Of a DNA stretch of 64,000 nt, positions 48,172 to 60,900 are shown one piece after another; position 1 is the stretch's first letter; every line of letters begins with the position of its first letter. The notes under the pieces were generated by a model that searched no databases, was not told where the DNA came from, and saw nothing but the letters and a program-made list of their open reading frames with translations. Location: positions 1 to 64,000 of the forward strand of contig JAMXBD010000961.1 in NCBI GenBank assembly GCA_024138025.1, read 5' to 3'. The stretch is from Combretum micranthum (lineage: Eukaryota; Streptophyta; Magnoliopsida; Myrtales; Combretaceae). A program made the translations under genes and the position numbers.

Positions 48172-51100
48172 TGTAAACCCAAGCTTTCCTTGTATTCAAG
48201 CTTGGCTTCAAGAGCCGAATTGGAAATCAAAACCCTAAACCAGAATAGTTAGGGTTAGCAAGAAACCTAGAAACCCTATGTCCGGCTCCACCAAGAATAA
48301 AACTATAAATTTTTTGAGAGCAAGTTGATATAGATTATAGTTCCAAAGGATATATCAAAACATAAAAAGATCAGTTTTTGGGAAATTATCTATTTTGAAC
48401 CCGACCGAGATCCGTTCCAGAAAACTGGCCCTGGGACTCGAAATTAAAAAAATATTCCGGAATAGTCATTAAGATCGGAATTTAATAAGGAATTCAAAAA
48501 TACATTTTTTTATAATTTTTCGGTTTATAAAAATTACAGTTATAGACTTTATATCGTATTTTCTTTACTAACTGGCAACTTAATTGTCTAATCTACTATT
48601 CATTACTATTCACAAGTACAAGCCCATAACCTACTCACACTCATAAGCCATACCCCTAATCTTACATCCTTGCAATTAAGCCTTAACTTATTCACAAGTA
48701 CAAGCCTATACCCTACTCCCTTCCTTATGGCAGGCGTGAACCCCCTCCTTTTTCCCTCATTTGTTTTATTTTTATTCCTTTATTTTAATCACACAAACCC
48801 TAATTCCATTCCCTATATATATTCTTTTATGTGTTTCCTTTCTCTTTTGCAAAAATTTTACAAACTCTCTCTTTTCTCTCAAGCTTGCCATGACCTCCCC
48901 TTCTCCTACACACTCACACAACAAATTTTCTTTCTTCAACTTCTCTTGTTCCAAAGCCTAAATAGGTATAGATCTAAACTATACTACCATAAAAACATGT
49001 AATGGCTACATCATTCATGTGTGGATTCATAAAAATCCTATGAGCTTCATGTTAGGGACATGAAACCACTAGAACATGAAGATCAAGCCATCATAAGTTG
49101 TGGATCTTGTGATTAAAGCTTGTGCTTTCCTCATAATCATAATATATGTTCATATAGTGAAGAGTTCATGTAGGAATCTTGCCACTACATCATTGTCATA
49201 AGTAATACATTGCATTTAACATGACCATTACACTTAGATCTAGTTTTTAAACATTTATTCTCTTACATGATATTTTAGATCTCATGCATTTATTATGCTT
49301 AGGATGAGTGAATGGTCATAAATATCTAGTCTTATGTAAATGAATGTTTTATTACTTCTAAAAGTTAGGATATTTATGAAGATGAGGCAAAAAGCTCAAT
49401 AACAAATTTGGTTTTATAAAAACAACTTTTGTAAATTCGGATGGAAAATGAGTTGCATTTAGAAAACCTATTTTTCAACTCAAAAACATGATTTTTTTGA
49501 GACAAATGAAGAGCTTATGAAATAGATAATAATAGGAAATGATTTTTGTAAGTTAATGGTAGATCTACTAAGAGAAATTTGTTAAACAAGAAATTTTAAG
49601 AGATAGAAAAATTTGATCTTAGGCTAGTTACATGAAATTCGTAATTAGGAAAAGATGATATGTAAACACCTATTTTTCAAACTTAAAATGGATTTTTTAT
49701 ATTAAGAAATGAAGTCCTTAGGGGATAGTAATAATGGAGCCTTAAATTTTAAAGTATCACATGAGTTTTCCTCAAAAAAATTACTCAAAAACTATTTTTA
49801 CAAAATTCGGATTTGAGAATAGCTAATATATAAAAACTTGTGTACAATGTATAAAATGAGGATTTATGTTGAAAAATGAAAACCATAAGGAATAGATATG
49901 ATAAAGAATTAATTTTAGCAAGACTAAATCGATTTTATTAAGGAAAATCTCTAAAACAAGTGTGGTAGGCCAAGAACACAAAATTAAACTTACTAGGTTA
50001 AGTATTCATGATATCTTGTAAAGTAGAAATTTTCAAAAATATTTTCTAATAGAATAACATCATGAGTATGCATATAGGAAGCTCATAACATACCATTCAT
50101 GATAGCGATTTGTTATTATTGCATGCATATTTGGTACAGATAGTAAAAATATCATAATTCCTAACAATACAATTTCAGAAACGAGAATTCGGTTACTGAC
50201 TAGATCTGTTCGGATCTTTTCGAGACATAAAATTTTCAAAATTTAGATATTATATTAGAATTAGATAGATCTTTTAAAGTAGATAGGAATCGGTATATAA
50301 TTTGCGAAATTCTGAGTTAAAATGATCAAGTTATGGCCATTTTAAGTTGGAATTTCCACTAATGACGAGAATTACGAACTTAATAGTTTTTATGAAATAA
50401 AATGGATTAGATATGAGTTGAAATACTCATTTGGATATTTCTTTCATTTAGGTGACTTGGATCCCGAGGATTCATTACCACTGGATTACTATTACTAAGA
50501 GACTGCGACCAATGGCCGAGTGAGTATTACTTCCTAATTTCATTTCTTGCTTGTGATTGTGGCAAATAGTTACACTAGACTATAAGGAAAAAGATAAAAT
50601 GGAATTGTATGATGGGAATTATGGGGGATTACGTATGTTTATTGTTGATTTGAGAAATGGTATTAAGAATATCGGAATTGGGTGATTAACTTATGCTTGT
50701 TTAGAGTATTATAGGAGTGATTATCTGTGAAATTGTTGATCACCTAAGAAATTGGTATTAATGACTATTCGGATTGATAAACTAATACGGACATAATCAC
50801 TTCACGATGGGGATGTAGCATTAGCATATGTTGGTTACCCGTGATTCGTAAACGGCTAAAAGTTGGTTGATCGTGATCTATAAACGACATAAATGAGTTG
50901 GTTGATCGTGATCCATAAACGACATAAGTTGGTTATCCGTGATCCATATACGGCTTATTAATTCAACAGTAGTACCGTAGTATTCGTTAATTTGCTAATC
51001 CCAAATGGAGGGCATAAATGCATTCACATATGATTTACAGCTAATCATATGATTGTTTGTTCATGTGTTTGATGCATTCCATATGATTGAATAATTAACT

Positions 51101-51587
51101 TGATTGACTGAATTGTTATAAATGTCTTTGTGGAAGTATACACTCATTAAGCTAGTGTAGCTTACACTCCCACAGCTTTTTCTTATTGCAGTATCCTTAT
51201 ATATGGTTAAGGCCGAGGCATCCCACCGAGTAGGTATAGGAATTAAGAGTTTCCATTAGAAGTTTACGTTTGATTTTATGTAGACTTCCATAGGAAACCC
51301 TATTATTTAGTGGATGACTATAAAAGATTGTTATTAAGCTTGATGTTATTTTGCAAGGGAATGCCCCTAGAACTTTTGTAATTAATTATGTGGTCTCATA
51401 GTTTATATCCTGATGCTTATATTATGTCAAATTAAACTATTTATCTCCATTGGTTCATGTATTCTATTGTTATAAAGGTACGCCTTGCATCTGTATGAGA
51501 CTTTGGAATGGTTATGGTAACAATTCCTAAGTCTTATATAACTTGCGGCGGACTGCTACGTTTAGACTACCCTTTTAGAGTGTGACA
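48172..51587 (+). repeat. LTR-I, solo LTR, type 3, nested in LTR-H
   Basis: Starts TGTAAACCCAAGC, ends AGAGTGTGACA, 3416 bp, with perfect duplications AAGGC at 48167-48171 and 51588-51592. The target lies in a short tandem repeat (GATGAAGCTAAGGC units) of LTR-H. It has diverged 31-bp-array-like units at about 50830-50955. First donor GT 48966, microexon 50452-50519, second acceptor AG 51190-51191. Confidence 0.93.
50452..50519 (+). other. Candidate LTR microexon in LTR-I
   Basis: 68 nt between TTTCATTTAG and GTGAGT; ATGGCCGA precedes the donor, and CTTATTGCAG is the next acceptor. Confidence 0.5.
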
Positions 51588-51592
51588 AAGGC

Positions 51593-51680
51593 TCTCAATA
51601 CTTGACCGGGTTGCCTTGATGAAGCTAAGGCTCCTAATACTTGACCGGGATACCTTGATGAAGCTAAGGTTCTCAATACT
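51593..51680 (+). repeat. Short tandem repeat in LTR-H
   Basis: Two to three units of about 43 bases with CTTGATGAAGCTAAGG and CAATACTTGA blocks; a related pair is in LTR-F near 22230-22310. Confidence 0.7.
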
Positions 51681-53255
51681 TGATATTATTACATTACTTA
51701 TTATTATTATTATTCTGCTTCTTATATTTTTCTTATATTTTTATCATTTTCATATTACATGCTCATATACATGCATCATCATAATGATATTGTCTCAAAA
51801 ACGTTTAAAGTGGAATTTTTCTTTAATAAAAGAACTTGAAACTAAAACTCTTTTATTGTGTAACTAGTCACTAAATAAAGAAACTTGTCAATAACAGCTT
51901 AGAAAATATATTTTTACAACTTCTTCTCAAACTTTTCCCAAAGTTTTCCTAAGTGTCAACAAGGATAATTTTATCAAGGAACAAAGGAGAAATGAAACTA
52001 AACTCTCTTTATATACATCAAGATTTTGTTATCACCTACTTAGGAAAAATTATTTCTACAACCTCTTTTCAAATCTACCAAGATTTTTCTTAAATAATAA
52101 TAAAAATGATTTTCCTTAAACAAGTTAACTAACAAAGTAAACATTTTCTTTATTTATGATAAGTCACCAAAAGTTTATTAAAACTTAGTAATAATAATTA
52201 ATTGATAAATAAACTTTTCTCAAAAAGCTTACTTGTAGGAATTTTTACCAACTCCATAATAAAAAGTAACAACTAGACTAAGTTTTATAAGTTAAGATAA
52301 AATCAACTCGCTAAATTATAAAATCACTTAGAAAAATAAAAGTTTGCCAAGGTTTCTAGATGATAAACTCGTTTTCAAAGAAATAAAAAAATATAAACAG
52401 TAAAGGTTTCAAAAATAATAGATATAAAAAACTTAAGAAAATATTAAAACATGATTTCCTTCCAAGTAAAATTGGTCAAAGAGTTAAAATACCAAGTTTT
52501 AGAAATAAATTTTATTTTTTTAAGAATGAAAATGAAAATATAAGGAGAAAAAGGCTTGTTTATCAAAGTCATTTCCTTAAAAGAAGTATACACAACTCTA
52601 ATTATTATAAGTTATCAACAACTTAATAAAACTCTTGAAAACTTCATTTTTATCACTAAAAGTAAAATTTAAGAGACAATTTATTTTAGAAAAGAAATTA
52701 GAAAAAAAATAAGAATATACTTATAATAACTAAAGAAATTATGAAATTCTTTCAAAACACTTAGGGAATAAATTGTTAAGATATAAGTCTTCAATACCGC
52801 AAGACATTGTTTTATGAAATATAATCGTTGAGACAACACCATTGGAATCTTGCATACAATATGAGTCTATATATAATATATATATATATATATATTCAAA
52901 GGATTTTTCCAACTATACTAATATCTACATTTTTTGTACAAGTATTTTTGGATAAGGAAAAGTTTGTAAATTTATGTTTTGAAAACTACAATTTTGTGAT
53001 GAATCTGTACCCTATGGTTTTTGGAACCCAAATGACCTTATATGACAAAAATAACCTTAGAAATGGATAGATCTTTTCATATAGGTAGAAAACGGTATAT
53101 TATATGCGAAATTCTGAGTTCAAATGAGCAAGTTATGGCCATTTTAAGTTGGAATTTTCATTCCATGCGATTTTCGACGAATATAGTAAAATAGAATTAG
53201 AAAGTTTAAGTAGAATTTCTACGAAATACTCATCCTGGGTATTTCTTTTGACCAG

Positions 53256-53322
53256 GTGATGCGGAATACGAGATTTCCCTTCTTAAGGATTACAACGACT
53301 AAGAAGATTGCAAAATGGATGA
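53256..53322 (+). other. Candidate LTR microexon in LTR-H
   Basis: 67 nt between TTTTGACCAG and GTGAGT; ATGGATGA precedes the donor. Confidence 0.5.
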
Positions 53323-53964
53323 GTGAGTCATTCCTGTTAATTTTGTTACTTGCTTGTGCTTGTAGAATAGTGGTATTAGTATACTAAGAAAATAAAAATG
53401 GATGTGTATGGAGAATCCAGGGATATGTATATATGTGATTCTATGCTTATGTAATGAAATGAGAATTAAGAGCATTGTAACTTCAAATTATTTGTTAAGT
53501 ATTTTGTTTACCTACATTTTATGCTTGCTTATTTGTCTGCAAAATTGTTTGATCACCCCTAAGAAATCTTAATAAGGTTTGACTTAAGAAAAATAAAACG
53601 TTCATACATAGCATCCATCGAGTCACATCTCTTTCGGAAGATTGCTACTCTTATGCGTAGAGTTGATTTGGCTGTTATCGTGCTGGGACATTGGCCATGT
53701 TCCTTCCTAGAGAATCCAAATCGCTCGGGGAATACTACTCTAGGTTCAAAGCCGAGCCAACCGAATGCTTTGGGTGAGGCCTTGATAAGATCATATTTCA
53801 TATAACTTTTTTATGTTTAATTTGTGATAAACTTATCATAAATGTCTAGAATGGGTACTCGTTTTGTTTAAAATTCATGTTTCGGGTCTAATTTGGACAA
53901 AGGGAAGCAAAACAAGAAAATTTAAAATGAAAATAGGAAAACTCAGGGGGTATGCTGGCTTTTC

Positions 53965-54690
53965 TGAAGTCTAAGCCGCTGGCATACGGCTAGCCTTCAT
54001 CATGAATAGAATGAAAATTCTTAAGGCTGCCTCTAAGCCGCCGGCCTTGACGCGGTGTAGACTAAGGGAAGTTAAACAAACTGGCTCTATACCGCCAGTA
54101 TAGAAGAAAGAAGAAGCCAGCTTCTATAGATTTCATTCAACGCCGGCTTTCTGGGAATCAAAGCCGCCGATGTTGAGACGGCCTACAAGATGAACATGTT
54201 TGCCCTTTTCAAAGCTGTTGTATACACTACCGACCTTACAAGAATTCTTTCATTTGAAAGTACGTTGCCCAAAAGCCGCTAGCTTAGAAGGTGAATAGGG
54301 CAGTGTAGAGTGAAAGCTGGCAGCTTAGAGCTCAAGAGTTGTCAGTGCAGAAAGAGTTACAATATACGCCGGATTCTAAGCCACCAGCGTTGAGGCAGTG
54401 TAGATTGAAGATCAGGAGGCACAATCAAATATGAATTCTCGGTTACAAAATGAATGGTCAACTTGAATAGATTGTCTAAGCCAGCATGAAAGGCGCTAGC
54501 TTTGGGACGGCTTTCCTTATAAAATGGCCAACCTTTCGTTTTTGAGAATATACGCCGGCCAGATCCATATCTAAGCCGCCAACGTAAAAGCAGCCTACAT
54601 TTGTAACCAAAGATGAAAGCTTCCAGTGCACTGCCTGTGTATTAAAGTGAAGGACTTTACGCCGCTTGTAAGCCGCCGGCATAGGAATTG
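53965..54690 (+). repeat. Degenerate GCCGCCGGC repeats in LTR-J
   Basis: About ten scattered units with the core TAAGCCGCCGGC, often followed 15-20 bases on by a second GC motif (for example GACGCGGTGTAG or GACGGCCTACA), spaced 40-100 bases apart. They lie upstream of the TATA box. The GCCGGC core is also the core of the chromovirus LTR repeats. Confidence 0.7.
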
Positions 54691-54752
54691 TAATGGCCAA
54701 CGTACAAGTTGAAACTGCAATTTTTCATTAATGCTTCTCACGAAATTTTTCC

Positions 54753-54760
54753 TATATAAA
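54753..54760 (+). promoter_or_regulatory. TATA box of LTR-J
   Basis: TATATAAAGGGG context, immediately downstream of the GC-rich repeat region. Confidence 0.65.
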
Positions 54761-56542
54761 GGGGATTTCCCTCCTCTAGTTTCATCAGTGAAGAAAATTA
54801 GAAAAACAATTCAACATACATTCAGTAGATCAATAGCTTTTAGCATTTCGTAGAGAATTGTGAGAGATTTGAAGCTTATAAGAATTTGTAATTGAAGATT
54901 TTGACATTTGAATTGGTGATATCTGATCTCTCTTTTCTTTTGCAATTCATCTATCTGATTTCTTTGCTCATAATGATATCAATTGCATATTCCTATTTAA
55001 TTATTGAATCATCATCCATGAGTAGCTAAACTATTTCTTGTGGGAAGTGATGAAACCCTAATCTTGTTAAAATGATTTTTGAATTTATATTATAAGATTG
55101 TTAGAATTATGGAATATTTGTATTGAATCCTAATTATCTATTTTGTTTCTATATGAAATTGGATTGATAAGAATTCTGATAATTTGGAAGAAGAATTAGG
55201 GTTCACAGGGATTCATGAATTAAGATTAAACAACAATTGCAGAAGCGGTGGAGTTTAATCTGATTTAGAAATTGTCCCATGTAATTCATGCAATGTTTTA
55301 TGTTAATTTCTCACTAAGGAATTAGGAGAAGTTGATTTAGGATATTAGACAATTATAGAATCGGAAGGTTTATAATTGTAAATTAGATTCCATTGATAAT
55401 TTATATAGTGGAAGCTAATAGATTATTTTGTAGTTTACTAAAACTTGATAGTTTTAGGTCTTGACAATTTCATACAAATATCTACAATTCTAACTATTTA
55501 TATAATATAAATTTAATATGATTAGCAAAGTTAGGATGGATTCTATTCCTTCCCACATTTATCTTATAGATCTTTCTCACAATCTCATTACATTCATTGA
55601 TAGCTATTAGGTTTAATAATTTAAATTAATACAATTTGATTGGCTAAATATTAGTAAAAGCTAATATTGATCTAGTAATTAAATTGATCCTCGTGGGAAT
55701 GATACTCGACTCACTTTTATGTATTACTTGATCAGATCCAGTATACTTGTTGGTAGTATCCGAACTTACATTTATATATTTATATATATATATACACACA
55801 TTTTAAAGCGGATCAGGCTTGGTGACTAGCAGTAGAAGGTCGAAGATCTTCATCAACAATTCCCTAACCTTCAACACAGAGAGGTAAATCTATTTTATAT
55901 ATGGTTTCCTGATAACTATATATATCTATGTAATCACGTGATTGTTGCATAGTATACATAGCATATGTGTGAAAATTTAATTGAACTTGATTGAAATCAT
56001 AATGCGAACAAAAAGGAATACTTCACTAAGCTAGTTGTAGCTTATATCCCCATAGATTTGTATTGAAATAGGTATACCTATGGCTCTATTCAAGGATCAT
56101 GACGTTAAGGAAGTTATGGATGGATTTTAAACTCTTGTGGAGGCAATGAGAACATAGAATGAAGTAATTTTGTAAATTCCTTGCATGTATGTATGCTATG
56201 TTAGTATTTTGGAGATTCCTAAAGGAATATATTTATATAGATTTAGAGATAATAGCGGGGGTATAGCCCTAAGATTTGAAATAAATCATGTTTATGTTTT
56301 ATGATAAGTATTTCCTTTGTCTTGTTACTTGATCATTATCAATTTAAATTGTACTACTTTGATATGTGCCATTGGTTTGATCATTATTAATGTAAATTGT
56401 ACTACTTTGATATGTGCCCTTGGTTATGATGTATGCCTTGTACATGATATGGAAGCCTTGGCGTGACTAAGGTAGTCATTATTAGGCTTTAGTATTCTAT
56501 ACGACAAACTGTCACGTTTAGGATACCCCTCGGGGTGTGACA

Positions 56543-58157
56543 AGGGAAACTCCCCTAGTTATGAAGAAATATCCATGTGAATGCTTTGACCAAGTTGAGA
56601 GATGAGAATTTGTATAGTACCTATCAACAACAACTTTATTTGTGAACTCATCAAGTTACAAACATTCAAAAACAAAACAAAACAAATTAAAACAAAGAGA
56701 TAGCTTATCCAAGGCAAACAATGAAGCTCAAAGGAAATACAGGATGTGTGTGTGTGTTTTGAAAATGAACAAGAACAAAGGTGGAGAAAATTTTGGCATC
56801 TAAGTATGGGGGAAAGAAAGTAGTATTCATTCTTTTTTTTTTTTGAAATGTTGACTTTGTTGGCTCAATCCAGGATTTTTCTCTTTTTTTTTTTTCTTTA
56901 TTCTTCTCTTTTTTTTTTCTCCTTAGCATCAGACTAAGGTTCCTGGCCCTTTACTTACCTAGGATCGGGGGCAGGATGAGCGGAAGGGTATGTACCGTGC
57001 GCTTGATCAAGTGCTTGAGAAGAAGAGGGATTGGGTGTGATGTTGAGTTCGGTAAGCAGCATGGGCATGTGCCTTAGCAGGGTCAGGAGCAGGTAGGAAT
57101 TAGCACTCTTGTTGCATTTTGTTGAGGGCTAGGTCGAAGGAAATTTCTACAGCATCGAGGGCTCGACAGGGTTAACTAAGGCTTCTGCCTGGGTAAGGTC
57201 GGGGGTAGGGTGAGGCCATGAAATTTCCTATAGCGTTGTCTAAGGATAAGTTTTGGGAAAAATTGAGGGCATGATGGTTATGCTCGATGGCTTGACGTTA
57301 AAGAATTAAGGCGCGATGTGACCTTCGATGCCTTAACATGCTGCATGCGGGATAGAAAAATTATCAACTGTCGAGGCTTGAATCAAAGGGTAATTTAGGG
57401 TGCAACGTTTCCTTTCGAGCCTCAACAGTGGAGAATTTAAGCATGATGGAAGTCTTTTTTCAACCCTCGAATATGTGATTATTTTGGGCTCGATAATGCT
57501 GCAGTTGTTTCTTTCAAAGGCTTGACCTGCTGCAAATTCATCATATTTACTTTTCAAAACTCAAATAATCAAGTGTAAGTTAGTTTAGTCCAAAATGCAA
57601 TAAAAAACAAAATTGTAGCAACAAAAATCAGCACAAAAACCCAAATTACAACAACAAAAATTTAAAGTTTACATCATAAATGCAACATGTAACATGCATA
57701 AAGCACTTAAAAAAAATCTAATGAAAACTTTCCTTAAAAGATAAAATCATGGAATATTTTATTTTTCCTATACTTAAAAAAAAATGAATTTACGCCTCTT
57801 TACAATTATGTACAAACAACATCCAGACCTAATTTTTATCAAAAAAGAAAAAAACAAATACGTGGTAGAAAAAACACAAAGAAAACAAAAAGAACACAAC
57901 AAAACAAAATAAAACATGGGTTGTCTCCCAAGAAGAGCACTTTTTGACCGTTGTTGGCTCAACTTATTAAAAACTAAACAAATCAAAATCCACCTAAGTC
58001 CCAAACAAAAGTGTTCCAAGGACTTGTTTTTACAAAAATCAAAGGGAATTTCCTTCTCATTTTTACTCTGTTTCTTTTAAGCTCTGTTCCCTTTATTTAG
58101 AAATTTTTGATGAGGAGAGGGGTATTGGGAGATTGGTTACATTTCAAAATCAATAAT
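56543..58157 (-). other. Internal region of the non-autonomous element
   Basis: Minus strand has an ALLGRQPM block at about 57910-57935, a conserved short motif near the 3' end of many plant LTR elements. 57000-57540 is GC-richer and has loosely repeated TCGAGG/CTCGA words with 60-65 base spacing. T-runs (56827-56842, 56885-56922) and a GT repeat (56743-56758) are present. No gag or pol motif was found. Confidence 0.5.
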
Positions 58158-59196
58158 TGTCGCCCAAAGGTACCCTAAACGTAGCAGTCGCCACACTCAA
58201 TATTAAAGCTTAAGTATGACAACCTTAGCCACTCCCAAAAGCTTTGATATTAAGTGTAAGGTGCTCTCATAAATTTAGAGGACTATACATGAATTATGAA
58301 GCTTGAGAAGATATAATAAATATTAAGAAAAGATGATTCATAATATTTCATTTACTTATACAATGATCTTTACAAATTTAGGGACATTTCCCTAATTCAC
58401 TAATCTATTACAAGAATATTTGTACATCGTTTCTAATACTAAACTTCATCTAAAATTTCCTTATCCAAAAAGAAAATTACCTGACTGCGAGGTCCTCGTG
58501 GCCTCAACCACAGATAAGGGAACTGCAAAAGATATCTATAGGGGTATAAGCGGACAGGCTTAGTGAGAACTATTTCCATAAATAACTTCTTGTAACAAAA
58601 TTTCAAACAAGTTGTTTAATCAATCAAATGAAATGCGACATACACAAGGGCAAACAAAGCATTAGTTTTCCTGGAACTATATGTTGAATGGATTTGCGCC
58701 CTCCATTTCGGGGTTTGGTGATATATAACCTCATAACAAGTAGTTTTAGTTAAAAAGATTTATGTTTTCGACCAATGTCCCAAGCATGTGAAGTCTACTT
58801 GAATCGAGCCTTGCTTTCGGATCTTCCGCTAAGCATTTCCTTAACGCCGCCAAGCAATCGCTTTCGGATACGCCGCCAAGTATTGCTTTCGACATGAGCT
58901 TACTATCCTTATCACTTAAGAATAATAACCCAAATGCAATGTGACATTTCGTGGTATGCATGAATCCATTTATTTATGATATCATAATATTATTATTATC
59001 AAATTTAAGACGATCAAAGAATTTCATACAAAGCAAGTGTTATACTAAAACAAACATTTAAATCAATTCCGGCCTCGATATTCTTAGGATTCTTTCAAAG
59101 AATTATTTTACATACATATCCATTTTTCTTTTCCTAGCTCTAATGCAACTAAATTACAAGCACAACAAGTATAATATTTAAAGGAAATAAACTCAC

Positions 59197-59294
59197 AATG
59201 CCATATCGACTATTCTTCTATACGGATAAGTCGTTCACACACTCCACTCAATCGAAATAATCTTCAGGATATAGGTATCCTTCCTCGAAGTCAC
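59197..59294 (-). other. Candidate LTR microexon in LTR-K
   Basis: 98 nt between TTGGCTAG and GTGAGT; ATGGCATT precedes the donor. Same length as in LTR-A. Confidence 0.5.
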
Positions 59295-60892
59295 CTAGCC
59301 AAAGAAAGTACCCACAATGAGGATTTCTTGATGATTTTCTTGAATTTTGACAAGACAATGTCAAAGAACGTTAAAGTTCGTATAAAGAAAGTTCCAAATT
59401 AAAATGGTCATATCTTGGTCATTTTAACTCGGAATCGTGTATATAATATACCGATTTCTATCTACTTGAAAAGATTTATTCATTTCTAAAAATATTTTTA
59501 TCAAACTAAACCATTTAGGCCCCGAAACAGTGGCGATAAAATTCACCATGAATTTTCCAACTCAAAAACAACTTTGATCCAATCATCCAAAAAATTATTT
59601 GATAAATACTTAGTTATCTATATAGTTGAAAAATCCTCTTTTTATAGCTACATAGCTCATATTTATTCATGCTTAAGTGTTTATTGTCCCATCATGTTTC
59701 TTGAGTAAAGAAATATTAATAAGAAGTTTAGAAAACTGTAGTTTATAAGAAATTCATTTTGTAATCGGTTTTTGAAATGAATACTTGGATTCTTTTTTTT
59801 TTTTAAAGAATTATTTTATTTTTGATTATTATTTTTCTAGATGACTTTTTGAAAAACAATTTTTCTTCTTTTCTAAATTCTTGTGTTGGTCCTATGTATG
59901 TTCTACACAATCCTTCTTTGACTATTTATTTGAAAAGATCTAAACTTGAAAATCCTCACTTCTTGCTTCCTAAGTATTTTGCTATGTTATGTTTTTTGTA
60001 GAAATCATTTTATATCAAAAATCATTTTCTTTTGAAAAACAAAGTGAGATAAAAGCTTTTCATAACAAAAGTAGTTTCTAAGATTGTAGTGGGTTCTTTT
60101 GTAACTTGAAAAGAATGACTTTACTCTTATTAAATTATAGATTTTATACTTCACATAAACTTATCTCTAAGGGGTAAAAATCTCTTTTTGTCAATTATTT
60201 TTAGAACTTGAAATTTTGGACAATAATCTAAATGAGCATGATTTATGAGAAATAATAGCAAACAAAAATAACATAAATAATAAAGTCAATATTGGTAGTC
60301 TTAGCTTTTTAAGGCTTGGGCTAAGAAGTAGACTGTCTCAAAATAAATAAAATGAAAGAAAGAAAAATTTGTTTTGACTTTGAGAGGGACAAGTCTAAGA
60401 CTAGAGAATAGTCTTAAAATATAAAGAATGAATAAATAAATTACAATGGAATAAATAAATAAATTGCATTGCATAAAATAAATAAATTGCAAGTGAGCTT
60501 ATATGCTCTAAAGATATGTATTTATATATAGATAATAATACTTAGATATAGTAACAATAATATGAACAAAAATAATAACATAAACATAAATTGATTTTCA
60601 TGAACAAAAACAACACATGAACATAATGTAGCTTTCATAACATTTAGTTTTTGGAAACTCACATTATGGTCATGTAAAGTTACATGACATGAGAAAAAGA
60701 AAACAATAGGAAAAGATTACCTAAAGAAGAATTTGGTAGTGTTGGTTTTTGTTGTAGGTAGAAGTTGTTTTAGAATTATTTTGAGAGAGTTTTGGGAGAG
60801 TTTTGGGAGGATATTTGGAGAGAGTTTTGAGAGAGTTTTTGTAGAGAATTTGTGGGTAGTAAATGTGTGAAAGAAGTGAAAGAGGAGGGGAG

Positions 60893-60900
60893 TATTTATA
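60893..60900 (-). promoter_or_regulatory. TATA box of LTR-K
   Basis: Minus strand TATAAATACTCCCC, about 175 bases upstream of the TTTAG|GTAATC donor. Confidence 0.6.

Larger units (their letters stand above)
53814..55800 (+). repeat. LTR-J, solo LTR of a different family, nested in LTR-H
   Basis: Starts TGTTTAATTTGTGATAAAC and ends ACACACA, 1987 bp, with perfect duplications TTTTA at 53809-53813 and 55801-55805. It shares no start or end with the dominant family. A TATA box lies at 54753-54760. The 3' end (CCTCGTGGGAATGATACTCG, then ACTTGATCAGATCC) resembles ends of Ty3/gypsy LTRs with tRNA-Asp primer sites. The upstream third is GC-rich and repetitive. Confidence 0.85.
46391..56542 (+). repeat. 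LTR-H, solo LTR, type 2, holding LTR-I and LTR-J
   Basis: Starts TGTAAACCCCTGAAAT and ends CGGGGTGTGACA. Flanks AGGAC (46386-46390) and AGGGA (56543-56547) match at three of five bases. Without I, J and their duplications it is about 4.74 kb, the same size as LTR-E. TATA 47544-47550, first donor GT 47754, microexon 53256-53322, second acceptor AG 56070-56071. LTR-I sits in its intron 1 and LTR-J in its intron 2. Confidence 0.85.

Noticed and set aside
48670..49002. 110-codon Phe/Leu-rich frame resembling a membrane protein
   Set aside because: It is the pyrimidine-rich leader of LTR-I read as codons; such T/C-rich leaders give hydrophobic frames in all family LTRs.
53559..53801. 80-codon minus-strand frame with a soluble-looking sequence
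   Set aside because: Antisense to intron 2 of LTR-H, cut off at LTR-J; the same region of LTR-E is not open.
56705..56929. Lys-rich 74-codon frame
   Set aside because: Made of poly-T/poly-A and GT repeats on the noncoding part of the non-autonomous element.
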